Origin: Acrocarpospora pleiomorpha
Lineage (GTDB): Bacteria > Actinomycetota > Actinomycetes > Streptosporangiales > Streptosporangiaceae
DNA length: 64,000 nucleotides
Direction of reading: 5' to 3'
NCBI RefSeq assembly: GCF_009687885.1
Contig: NZ_BLAF01000013.1
Coordinates: forward strand, 92,773 to 156,772
Both the position numbers and the translations under genes were made by a program. The notes under the pieces are model-generated. The model ran no database searches. It worked only from the letters and a program-made list of their open reading frames with translations, and was not told the origin of the DNA. Below, one piece after another: positions 34,292-42,314 of the stretch (position 1 is its first letter; each line of letters opens with the position of its first letter).

Positions 34292-35148
34292 CAGCGGACC
34301 TCCTGCCAGCTGGTGAGCCTGCGCTCGACGATGAGCAGCAACCGGTCCATGGCGAAGCCCAGCGTGCCGATCATCACGACGCCGACGACGATGCGGTCGG
34401 TCTGCAGGAACTGCTGGGCGCTCTGCATCATGCGCCCGAGCCCGGTGGGAGCCGCCAGCAGCTCAGCCGCGACCAGGGTCGCCCACGACGAACCCAGCGC
34501 GACCCGCATGCCGACGAAGATGTATGGCGTGGACGCCGGAATGACCACCCGGGCGAAGATCGTCCCGTCCTTGGCCCCCAGCACCCGTGCCGCGTTGATG
34601 TAGGTCAGATCGACGTTGCGTACGCCCTGGAAAGTGGCGATGACGCAGGACAGGAACGCGGCCAGGAAGATGACGAACACCTTCGCCGACTCGCCGATCC
34701 CGAGGAAGACGATCACCAGGGGGATGAGCGCGAGGGGCGGCACCGTCCGGAAGAACTGCACCCACGGTTCAAGCATCCCGCGGGCGACGCGATACCACCC
34801 CATGAGGAAACCGGCCGGAATGGCCAGCAGCACACCGAGCACGAAGCCCGCGGCGACCCGGCCGAGGCTGGCGATCGTGTGGTCGATCAGCCAGCCCTCG
34901 CGCAGGCCGTCCCCGAGCGCGATCACGACGTCCGGCGGCTTCGGGGCCAGCGCGTTGTCGGTGACCTCGGCCACGATCCACCACAGGGCGATGCCCAGCA
35001 CGAAGGTCGCCACGTACATCCAGGCGACGGAATCCGCGCGCCCGCCTCGCGCGCGCCTGGGCCGGGCCGCCGGGGTGGACGCCGCCGGGGGCTCCGGCGT
35101 GGCCGGTCGCGCTTTCTGCAGGACCGGCTTACCCGGACTCGGGGACAT
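34291..35148 (-). CDS. ABC transporter permease (SsuC/TauC type)
   Basis: ATG 35148 has AAGGAG eight bases upstream; the longer upstream frame is Arg-rich nonsense. The 285-residue protein has a Pro/Ala-rich cytosolic lead of about 40 residues, then six membrane helices with the EAA-like loop ([20 protein letters not shown]). It forms the channel of the importer with the next two genes. Confidence 0.93.
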   Translation of the reverse strand: MSPSPGKPVLQKARPATPEPPAASTPAARPRRARGGRADSVAWMYVATFVLGIALWWIVAEVTDNALAPKPPDVVIALGDGLREGWLIDHTIASLGRVAAGFVLGVLLAIPAGFLMGWYRVARGMLEPWVQFFRTVPPLALIPLVIVFLGIGESAKVFVIFLAAFLSCVIATFQGVRNVDLTYINAARVLGAKDGTIFARVVIPASTPYIFVGMRVALGSSWATLVAAELLAAPTGLGRMMQSAQQFLQTDRIVVGVVMIGTLGFAMDRLLLIVERRLTSWQEVR

Positions 35149-35168
35149 GGATCTGCTCCTTCTGGTGC

Positions 35169-36155
35169 TCAGACGCTCACGGCGCGCCGGGCCAGCCGCA
35201 GTTCGTGCGCGCCGTCGGGCCTGGTCGTCTCGAAGTAGATCCACCATTCGCCGTCGATGACGTGGGCGTCGACGTAGCGCACCGATCCGGTGGCGTGGGG
35301 GGCGACGGTCCACGGGCCGTCCGGCGTCAGGCGGTGCCAGGTGAACAGGTCGGGCGACACGGCGAGGCCGGTCCGCTCCTCGTAGTTCTCCTGGTGGCTG
35401 GCGGAGCCGTCGTAGAAGCCAAGGTAGCCGCCCCCGTCGAGCGCCACCACGGAGTTGATCCGCGCCTGGTATCGATCCCAGCCGTCGCCGACGCCCAGGA
35501 CCTCGCCGTGCCAGCTGAACTCGCGGCCGTCCACGCTGGTGGCCAGGCCGGTCGGGTGGGTGGTCACCCCCACGTTGTAGATGTCGGCGGTGGCGTGGGC
35601 GGCGGTGGCGCCGTCCGCGGTCGGCAGACCGGCCGCGTAACTGGCGATCAGGTACGTCACCGGGCCGCGCCGCACGACATAGGGATCCTTGACGCCCTCC
35701 GTCCCGGTGGAGGCGGCGGTCAGGACCTCCCGGCGCGAGGCGATGTCGAAACCGTCCACGTCCTGGGCTTCCAGCAGGTCGATGCGCCAGCGGTTGTCGG
35801 CCGGGTCGACGTAGCTGATGTAAAGCTGGTAGCCGCCGTCGACGGCGATGACGCTGAACCGCTCCATCGACGGCGAGCCGAGCTCGCGCTTGTTCACCGA
35901 CCACACGTCGGTGAAGGTGACCCCGTCCTCGCTGACCGCGACGGCACAGCGGTAACCGCGGTCGCCGCCCGCGTGCCCGCGGGGACGGCGCTGGCGGTAG
36001 GTCAGCACGAACCGGTTGCGCAGTGGCTCGTGCAGCACGGACGCGCAGCCGATCCAGTAGCCCGGCTCGTCGGCCTCCGGGGTCAAGACCACCGTGGAAT
36101 CCAGGGGATTCAGGTGGCGCAGAGGCAGATCAATACGCGCCGTCGCAATGGACAT
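35169..36155 (-). CDS. Five-bladed beta-propeller glycosidase-like protein
   Basis: The 328-residue protein has repeated beta blades and the motifs of the GH43/GH32/GH130-like propeller superfamily: [14 protein letters not shown], FRLxYR-like [20 protein letters not shown] and [17 protein letters not shown]. No signal peptide is present, so it should act on imported glycosides or phosphorylated sugars. ATG 36155 follows AGGAG by seven bases. It is the first gene of the transporter operon. Which glycoside family it belongs to cannot be settled by eye. Confidence 0.75.
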   Translation of the reverse strand: MSIATARIDLPLRHLNPLDSTVVLTPEADEPGYWIGCASVLHEPLRNRFVLTYRQRRPRGHAGGDRGYRCAVAVSEDGVTFTDVWSVNKRELGSPSMERFSVIAVDGGYQLYISYVDPADNRWRIDLLEAQDVDGFDIASRREVLTAASTGTEGVKDPYVVRRGPVTYLIASYAAGLPTADGATAAHATADIYNVGVTTHPTGLATSVDGREFSWHGEVLGVGDGWDRYQARINSVVALDGGGYLGFYDGSASHQENYEERTGLAVSPDLFTWHRLTPDGPWTVAPHATGSVRYVDAHVIDGEWWIYFETTRPDGAHELRLARRAVSV

Positions 36156-36608
36156 CAACAACTCCTCATCCCGTTGGTCTGATCCAGCGTGGAGCCGCAT
36201 TTTTTGCTCACGTGGAAAAACTCCTACAGCCGACGGTTCGTTGTCAACGGGTTGCCGCGAGATTTCCGCAGCGTGAACCTGGTCTCGCAGGCCAGGCGCG
36301 ATGACGCTAGGTGATGCTTTGAGGTCGTGCCGTGAGAAACGAGGTGGGGGATCGCCCGGGTTGCCACGGTCTGACCGGCCACGAGAGCACGCGAACCGGG
36401 CCACGACATCCGCCTTCATCTGGCCGTAACAAAGCGGCAACCTCTTGACCGTGGTCGAATTGCCTGCTTACTTTCTCCCGGTGAAGGAGTAACTCGTCTT
36501 GCCTGCCGTCACACCCCTCTCAGACGGCCGGTCTGGCGCCCACGGTCCGTTCGCGGACGAGCCGGCGCCGATCTCGACTCCGACACGCCCTTATGACCAG
36601 GAGGATCC
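36156..36608. other. Divergent intergenic region
   Basis: This 453-bp gap separates two divergent sugar-related genes. It holds the plus-strand promoter described below and a minus-strand TTGACA at 36247-36242 with a poorly spaced -10. No protein-coding stretch with normal codon bias is seen, and no strong dyad. Confidence 0.5.
36445..36473 (+). promoter_or_regulatory. Candidate promoter of the secreted isomerase-like gene
   Basis: TTGACC, a 17-base spacer and TTACTT form a moderate sigma-70-type promoter about 136 bp upstream of the start codon. Confidence 0.45.
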
Positions 36609-37532
36609 ATGTCCCGTACACCATCCGTCCGGCGTCGCCGCCGCGCGGGGCTCGCCGCCGGCGCCGCCCTGGCTCTGGCCGCCACCTGCGTGCTGGCCGC
36701 GCCCGCTGCCGCCGCGTCCCCCGGCGGTGACCGCAAGGACTGCGGGCACCGGGCCGTACCCGCTTCGAAGATCTCTTTCCAGCTGTACACCTACCGCAAC
36801 TGGATCGCCCAGATCGGCCAGGACGCGGTGTTCGCCGAACTTGCCGATATCGGGTACAAGCAGGTCCAGCCATACGTGGCCACCTACAACACCCCGGCGG
36901 AAGAGCTGAAGGCCCTGCTCAAGAAGCACCACCTCAAGGCGACGAGCGGGCAGGGCAACGTCAACGAGGCGACCTTCGACCCCACGATCGAGTACGCCAA
37001 GACCATCAAGCAGCGCTACATGGGCTCCGGCGGCTTCGCCGCGCCCGGAATCGGCAGCTACGAGGACACGCTCGCGACCGCGGCGACGCTCAACCGGCTC
37101 GGCGAGCGGTCGGTGAAGGCGGGCGTGGGCAAGATCTTCGGGCACAACCACACCCAGGAGTTCACCACCAAGTACCCCGACCCGGTCACGGGCGAGCTGA
37201 AGAGCGCCTGGCAGATCATGATGGAGAACACCGACCCCCGGTACGTGGTGTTCGAGGTCGACATCTTCTGGGCCGAGGACGCCGGTGTGGACACCGCCGC
37301 CCTGCTCAGGAAGTACGGCAAGCGCATCGAACTGCTCCACATCAAGGACGGTTTCCTCAACGGCGACGAGCGTGGCGTGCCGTCCGACGTCGGCGAGGGC
37401 GAGCTCAACTGGGGCCCGATCCTGGAGGCCGCGCGGCCGCACGTGCAGCAGTACATCGTCGAGCGGGACAACGCTCCCGCCAGCCGGGAGACCGCCGAGG
37501 ACAGCTTCCGCTTCCTGACCTGCGGCAAGTAG
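36609..37532 (+). CDS. Secreted sugar-isomerase/epimerase-fold protein
   Basis: The 307-residue protein has an N-terminal Arg-rich export signal (RRRRRAGLAAGAALALAATC), then an AP_endonuc_2/xylose-isomerase-like TIM barrel: ISFQLYTYRNW, FAELADIGYKQVQPY, GKIFGHNHTQEF, VVFEVDIFWAEDAG, LLHIKDGF. His, Glu and Asp ligands for a divalent metal are in place. Exported members are common in actinomycete and Bacteroidetes sugar loci; the substrate is unknown. AGGAGG precedes ATG 36609. It lies just upstream of a secreted sugar dehydrogenase. Confidence 0.87.
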   Translation: MSRTPSVRRRRRAGLAAGAALALAATCVLAAPAAAASPGGDRKDCGHRAVPASKISFQLYTYRNWIAQIGQDAVFAELADIGYKQVQPYVATYNTPAEELKALLKKHHLKATSGQGNVNEATFDPTIEYAKTIKQRYMGSGGFAAPGIGSYEDTLATAATLNRLGERSVKAGVGKIFGHNHTQEFTTKYPDPVTGELKSAWQIMMENTDPRYVVFEVDIFWAEDAGVDTAALLRKYGKRIELLHIKDGFLNGDERGVPSDVGEGELNWGPILEAARPHVQQYIVERDNAPASRETAEDSFRFLTCGK

Positions 37533-37583
37533 CGAACGCGTCGCCCGCCGTCGCAGCGGGTGTGCCATACCCCGCGGTGGGCT

Positions 37584-37612
37584 GGTGCGGCGTGCGCCGA
37601 ACATGCCGCACC
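37584..37612. terminator. Hairpin 1 after the isomerase-like gene
   Basis: GGTGCGGCGTG pairs with CATGCCGCACC (one G-T) around CGCCGAA. It lies 51 bp after the upstream stop. No T-run follows. Confidence 0.6.
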
Positions 37613-37632
37613 GCCGGTGCGCCGCGGTGAAC

Positions 37633-37670
37633 CGAGCGGTGCGACGTGCGCCGACACGTCGCACCGCTCG
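37633..37670. terminator. Hairpin 2, 16-bp perfect stem
   Basis: CGAGCGGTGCGACGTG and CACGTCGCACCGCTCG pair perfectly over a CGCCGA loop, the same loop as hairpin 1. It lies 46 bp before the dehydrogenase start, so it may be a terminator or an mRNA structure that limits expression of the next gene. Confidence 0.65.
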
Positions 37671-37716
37671 AATCGCCAGCACGCGGACCCCCATAGGTCC
37701 GAGCGAGAGGAACAGC

Positions 37717-40617
37717 ATGAAACCCCCCCAAATAGTTGTCGCGTTCCTGGTTGGGGCGCTGGCCGCCGCCACGGTCTCCTTACCGGCGGCGGCGCATCCC
37801 GGCCATGAGGTCCTGGAGCCGCCACCCGCGGCCAACTTCCAGAAGGTCCCGCTCAACACCGACGTGACCCAGCCGATGTCGCTCGCCGTCGCCCGCGACG
37901 GGCGCGTCTTCTTCGTCGAGCGCACCGGCGGCATCCGCGTCTGGAAGCCGGACACCGGCGCTACCCTCACCGCCGGGGCGATCAATGTCGACACCCGGGG
38001 CGAAAGCGGCCTGCAAGGCATCGCCCTCGACCCGGACTTCGCCGCCAACGGCTGGCTCTACGTCTACTACTCCGCCATCGAGGCGCCCGAGAAGCGGCTG
38101 TCCCGTTTCCACATCGACGGCGACACCGTCGACCCCGCCAGCGAGGTCGTGCTGCTCACGGCCCCCACCACGTTCCCGCCGCGGCCGTCGCACGTCGGTG
38201 GCTCCATCGAGTTCGACCTCGACGGCAACCTCATCCTGTCCACGGGGGACGACACCCAGCCGTACGAGTCCTCGGGCTACACCCCGATCGACGAGCGCCC
38301 GGGCCGCGAGGAATTCGACGCCCAGCGCTCGTCGGCCAACAGCAACGACCTGCGCGGCAAGCTCCTCCGCATCACCCCCACGGACACGGCCGCCGGTGGA
38401 TACACGATCCCCGAAGGGAACATGTTCGCCCCCGGCACGGCGAAGACGCGCCCGGAGATCTTCGCGATGGGCTTCCGTAACCCCTTCCGCATCGCGGTCA
38501 ACCCGAACAACGGCGACATCCTCGTCGCCGACTACGGGCCCGACGCGAACGCGGCCAACGCCAACCGGGGCCCGGCGGGCCACGTCGAGTGGCAGACCGT
38601 CTCCGAGCCGGGCTTCTACGGCTGGCCGTACTGCCACGGGCCGAACCTCGCCTACAACGACTACGACTTCGCCACCAGCCAGTCGGGGCCCCTCTTCGAC
38701 TGCGCCAACCCCGTGAACGAGTCGCCGAACAACACCGGCATCCGCGAGCTACCGGCGGTGACCGCACCGGAGATCGCGTACTCCGCGAGCACCCCGGACC
38801 CCGACTTCCCCGAGCTGGGCACCGGTGGCGCGCCGATGGCCGGACCGGTCTACCAGTACGACCCCGACCTCGACTCCGACCGCAAGTTCCCCGAGTACTA
38901 CGACGGCAAGGCCATCTTCTACGAGTGGGGCAAGCACTTCCTGGCGACGCTGGACCTCGACGAGAACGGCAGCCCGGTGCACGCCACCCGGTTCCTGCCC
39001 GACATGGTCTTCAACGCCCCGATGGACATGACCTTCGGCCCGGACGGCGCGATGTACCTCGCCGAGTGGGGCCGCGGCTTCGGCCGTAACAACCCGGACG
39101 ACGGCATCTACCGGATCGAGTACGCCCCGCCGGGCGAGCGCGCCCCGCTGGCCGTGGCCACTGCGGCACCGGCCAGCGGTAACGCGCCCCTGCAGGTGGC
39201 GTTCTCCAGCGCCGGTTCCGCCGATCCCGACGAAGGGCAGACGATCACCTACAGCTGGGACTTCGGCGACGGCGCCCACTCCACCGAGCAGAACCCCAGC
39301 CACACCTACGCCCAGAACGGCAACTACCAGGCCGTCCTGACCGTCACCGACCCGACCGGCCGCACCGGCTCGGCCAGCGTGACCGTCACGGTCGGCAACA
39401 CGGCCCCGCAGGTCGAGTTCGTCACTCCGCCGGACGGCGGCTTCATCGGTGAGGGCGACACGGTTCGTTACCAGGTGGCGGTCACCGACGCCGAGGATCA
39501 GGAGATCGACTGCTCCCGGGTGGTCGTACAACCGGCCATCGGGCACGACGCCCACGCTCACCCTCTTGAGGAACTGCACGGCTGCGAGGGCACGTTCACC
39601 ACCTCCGCCTCCGGCCATGGGGCGGACGCCAACATGTTCTACGTCGCCACCGCGACATACCAGGACAACGGAGCTCCGGGCAGCGCGGCCCTGATCGGGA
39701 CCACCGACATCATGCTGCAGCCCAAGCACCGCCAGGCCGAGCACTACAGTGCGCAGTCCGGCACCTCGGAATCGCGTGACGACGCGTCCGCCGAGGGCGC
39801 CTACCGGGTGGCGAGCATCTCGACCGGCGACTGGATCGCGTTCGACCGCATGAACCTGAGTGGCATCGACGCGATCGGCTACCGGGTCGCGGGCACCGGC
39901 GGCGGCCAGATCGAGCTGCGCGCGGGCGCGCCGAACGGCGAACTGCTCGCCACCACGCCGATCGCCGGCACCGGCGGCGCCGCCACGTACGTGAACACGC
40001 CCCCGGCGTCTGTCATCCAGCTGAGCGGCACCCACACGCTGTACCTGGTCTTCACCGCCGCGCAGGCCAACGCGTACAACATCGACGCCATCGACTTCAT
40101 CGGAAAGGGCGTCGCGGCCGACGTCACGGCCCCTGAGGTCGCGGTGACCGGTGTCGAGGACGGCGCCGTCTACAGCGACGCCGAGACCCGGACCATCTCG
40201 TGGACGGCCATCGACGACGAGACCGAGGTCGTGACCACGTCCGCGACGCTCGACGGCGACGCCGTCCAGAGTGGCACGAGCCTCGAGCTGTGGACGCTGC
40301 CGCTCGGGGAGCACGAGCTGGTGGTCCGGGCCGAGGACGAGGCCGGAAACGTCACCACCAGCACCACCCGCTTCGAGACCCGGGCGAGCCTCGACGGTCT
40401 GCGGCAGCTGATCACGCGGTTCGCGCAGGACGGCGCCATCGACAACAAGGCCAAGAAGAGCCTGCTCAAGAGGGTCGACAAGATCGCGGGCCACCTTGAC
40501 GACCCGCCCAGGGCCCGCCGCGACATCGACCGCTTCGTCCGCGACGTCCAGCGCGACGTCCACGACGCCGAAGTCCGGACGGTCCTCATCAGGGACGCCC
40601 AGGCGTTGCGGCCGTAA
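37717..40617 (+). CDS. Secreted PQQ-type sugar dehydrogenase with PKD, CBM6-like and FIMAH domains
   Basis: The 966-residue protein has a signal peptide (1-26) and a GSDH beta-propeller (about 35-470; MSLAVARDGRVFFVERTGGI, GMGFRNPFRIAVNP-like AMGFRNPFRIAVNPNNGD). A PKD domain (474-560, SWDFGDGA), a CBM6-like sandwich (about 668-798), an Ig-like domain (801-890) and a C-terminal helical FIMAH domain (890-966) follow. GSDH enzymes oxidise aldoses outside the cell, usually with PQQ. ATG 37717 gives the signal directly; an open frame from 37585 would cross both upstream hairpins. Confidence 0.9.
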   Translation: MKPPQIVVAFLVGALAAATVSLPAAAHPGHEVLEPPPAANFQKVPLNTDVTQPMSLAVARDGRVFFVERTGGIRVWKPDTGATLTAGAINVDTRGESGLQGIALDPDFAANGWLYVYYSAIEAPEKRLSRFHIDGDTVDPASEVVLLTAPTTFPPRPSHVGGSIEFDLDGNLILSTGDDTQPYESSGYTPIDERPGREEFDAQRSSANSNDLRGKLLRITPTDTAAGGYTIPEGNMFAPGTAKTRPEIFAMGFRNPFRIAVNPNNGDILVADYGPDANAANANRGPAGHVEWQTVSEPGFYGWPYCHGPNLAYNDYDFATSQSGPLFDCANPVNESPNNTGIRELPAVTAPEIAYSASTPDPDFPELGTGGAPMAGPVYQYDPDLDSDRKFPEYYDGKAIFYEWGKHFLATLDLDENGSPVHATRFLPDMVFNAPMDMTFGPDGAMYLAEWGRGFGRNNPDDGIYRIEYAPPGERAPLAVATAAPASGNAPLQVAFSSAGSADPDEGQTITYSWDFGDGAHSTEQNPSHTYAQNGNYQAVLTVTDPTGRTGSASVTVTVGNTAPQVEFVTPPDGGFIGEGDTVRYQVAVTDAEDQEIDCSRVVVQPAIGHDAHAHPLEELHGCEGTFTTSASGHGADANMFYVATATYQDNGAPGSAALIGTTDIMLQPKHRQAEHYSAQSGTSESRDDASAEGAYRVASISTGDWIAFDRMNLSGIDAIGYRVAGTGGGQIELRAGAPNGELLATTPIAGTGGAATYVNTPPASVIQLSGTHTLYLVFTAAQANAYNIDAIDFIGKGVAADVTAPEVAVTGVEDGAVYSDAETRTISWTAIDDETEVVTTSATLDGDAVQSGTSLELWTLPLGEHELVVRAEDEAGNVTTSTTRFETRASLDGLRQLITRFAQDGAIDNKAKKSLLKRVDKIAGHLDDPPRARRDIDRFVRDVQRDVHDAEVRTVLIRDAQALRP

Positions 40618-40618
40618 C

Positions 40619-40660
40619 CTGATCGGGTGGTGGCGCAACACCGCGCCACCACCCGATCAG
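40619..40660. terminator. Bidirectional terminator
   Basis: CTGATCGGGTGGTGGCGC and GCGCCACCACCCGATCAG form a perfect 18-bp stem with a six-base loop. It starts two bases after the dehydrogenase stop and includes the stop codon of the convergent ROK gene. Confidence 0.93.
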
Positions 40661-41832
40661 CTGTAAAACAGCTGGTCCAGCGCGATGGCGGCGCCTCCGT
40701 TCACGCCGGCGTCGAGGCCGAGGCACGATCGCTGGAGGTGGACGGAGTCCCTGATGACCGGGAAGACGGCTTCCCGGGTCGCCTCGGTCAGCCGTTCCAG
40801 GAACGTGTCCGGCGCCGCGCCCAGGAAGCCGCCCAGCAGGATCAGCTCCGGGTTCAACATGTTGACCAGGAATGACAGTCCGGTCGCGAGATGCTTGGTG
40901 ATGAGCTCGGTCTGGGCGGCCGCGGCGGGATCCGCCGCGGCGATCTCCAGCAGGGACTCCAGCGGGTTGCGCGGATCGGTGGGACGGCCGAGCGCGGCCA
41001 GCGCATGGCGCAGGGCGCGCTCGGACAGGACCGTCTCCAGGCAGCCCACACCCCCGCAGATGCACTTCTCGCCGCCTTCGACCACGCGGGAGTGGCCGAG
41101 TTCGATCGCCCCGTGCATGCCGCCCTGGAACGCCTGACCTTGCACGACGAGCCCCGCGCCCACCCCCATGCGCACGTAGATGAAGGCGACGCTGTTGACA
41201 CCCTGACCGGCTCCGAACCGCGCCTCGGCCAGGGCCATCGACCGGACGTTGTGTTCGACGATCACGGGCACCCGGAGCACCGACTCCAGCCGGTCGGCGA
41301 TCGGCACGTCCCGCCACGCCAGGTTGATCGGCAGCAGGAGCTTACGATGATCTCCGTCGACCGGACCCGGGACGGCCACGCCGACCCCCAGCAGGCGCGC
41401 ACGATCGAGGTCGGCGCCCGCGAGCAGCGCCGGCACCGCACCGGCGATCATGTTGAGCACGGCGTCGGCGTCCAGGTCCGGATCGAACTCGAAGCCGACC
41501 GACTTGCGGATCGTCCCCACCAGGTCCACCACCCCGAGCCGGACCGTGCCCACGCCGACGTGAACCCCGATGACGTAGTACGCCATGGGCTCGATGGCGA
41601 GTTCGGTCCCGGGCCGTCCGGTGCCGATACGCGAGACCTTGCGGGTCTCGGTGACGCACCCTTCCTCAAGAAGCTGGCCCACGACCCTGGTCATGGTGGT
41701 GGCGGAGAGCCCGAGGCGGCGCGCCACTTCGGTCCTGGTCAGCCCGGGATCCTCCTGGAGCAGCCGCAGAACCTGCCCTTTACGCCCAGAGTCCTCGTAA
41801 AGCGGATTTTTCGGCACATGCCCGCGTTGCAT
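40657..41832 (-). CDS. ROK-family transcriptional repressor (third copy)
   Basis: The protein has a winged HTH (EVARRLGLSATTMTRVVGQL) and a ROK domain with the zinc motif GHSRVVEGGEKCICG and GCLE. VEHNVRSMALAE has Asn at the kinase Asp position. Start is uncertain: ATG 41832 gives 391 residues, and a TTG at 41898 would add 22. It is convergent with the sugar dehydrogenase and shares a terminator with it, so its targets may lie elsewhere, for example in the sulfatase region with its two paralogues. Confidence 0.9.
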   Translation of the reverse strand: MQRGHVPKNPLYEDSGRKGQVLRLLQEDPGLTRTEVARRLGLSATTMTRVVGQLLEEGCVTETRKVSRIGTGRPGTELAIEPMAYYVIGVHVGVGTVRLGVVDLVGTIRKSVGFEFDPDLDADAVLNMIAGAVPALLAGADLDRARLLGVGVAVPGPVDGDHRKLLLPINLAWRDVPIADRLESVLRVPVIVEHNVRSMALAEARFGAGQGVNSVAFIYVRMGVGAGLVVQGQAFQGGMHGAIELGHSRVVEGGEKCICGGVGCLETVLSERALRHALAALGRPTDPRNPLESLLEIAAADPAAAAQTELITKHLATGLSFLVNMLNPELILLGGFLGAAPDTFLERLTEATREAVFPVIRDSVHLQRSCLGLDAGVNGGAAIALDQLFYS

Positions 41833-41897
41833 CTGTGCAGTACGCCTCAGGTCCCCTGTCCACGCGGGTTCTTTTCTCACAACTAGAAAATAGCGCA

Positions 41898-42035
41898 CTA
41901 CGGCACGAGTGAGGCGTGGACGGAGCCGAGCAGGCGCAGCGCGCGGGCCTGCCAGAGCGTGGCGCCGATGTCGCCGAACACGCCGGCGGACAGGGTGAGC
42001 TGGCTGATCGCCTCGTGTGGCACCTGCGCGTGCAG
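41898..42035 (-). pseudogene. C-terminal remnant of a TPR/AfsR-like regulator
   Basis: The minus-strand frame ends at TAG 41898 and reads AISQLTLSAGVFGDIGATLW and QARALRLLGSVHASLVP. The pattern of a TPR helix with FGDIGATLWQARALRLLG matches ends of AfsR/BTAD-type or LuxR-ATPase regulators. Nothing upstream continues it: past 42036 the same strand loses coding character. Confidence 0.6.
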
Positions 42036-42251
42036 CGGCAGCTGAGGTCCCCCTACGGCTGGTACGACACGCACACGTACTACGCGATCCAGTCGATCAG
42101 CTGCAACGGCGGGGTCGGATACACCTACATGGTGCCCAACTCCGGGGGCGAGGACGACCGCTTCCGCGCCTGCGTCTCGGTTCTCCCCACGACGTCGCCC
42201 GCCACGATCCCCGAGTCGGGGTGGACCTGCCACAGCTGGCACGTCTTCTAA
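42036..42251 (+). pseudogene. C-terminal remnant of an unknown secreted-type protein
   Basis: The plus-strand frame ending at TAA 42249-42251 reads SPYGWYDTHTYYAIQSISCN, followed by Tyr/Ser/Cys-rich sequence to GWTCHSWHVF. Four cysteines and aromatic richness suggest an exported domain. An open frame from 41916 joins it to antisense of the neighbouring remnant, which is not a believable N-terminus. I do not recognise the family; a short intact gene cannot be excluded. Confidence 0.45.
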
Positions 42252-42265
42252 ACCCGCTCAGACGC

Positions 42266-42302
42266 AATAGCCCGTGACCTGCAGAACAGGTCACGGGCTA
42301 TT
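42266..42302. terminator. Bidirectional terminator
   Basis: AATAGCCCGTGACCTG and CAGGTCACGGGCTATT form a perfect 16-bp stem with a five-base loop, and A/T pairs at the stem base give T-runs in both directions. It serves the remnant before it and the minus-strand gene ending at 42315. Confidence 0.92.
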
Positions 42303-42314
42303 ACCTCAATATCG

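Noticed and set aside
36499-36909. A 136-codon frame starting at TTG before the isomerase-like gene
   Set aside because: It runs through the real gene in another frame and loses coding bias; AGGAGG and the signal peptide support the start at 36609.
25209-41832. The sulfatase region as a mobile genomic island
   Set aside because: No integrase, transposase, att-like repeats or tRNA was found at its borders, and codon use is like that of neighbours.
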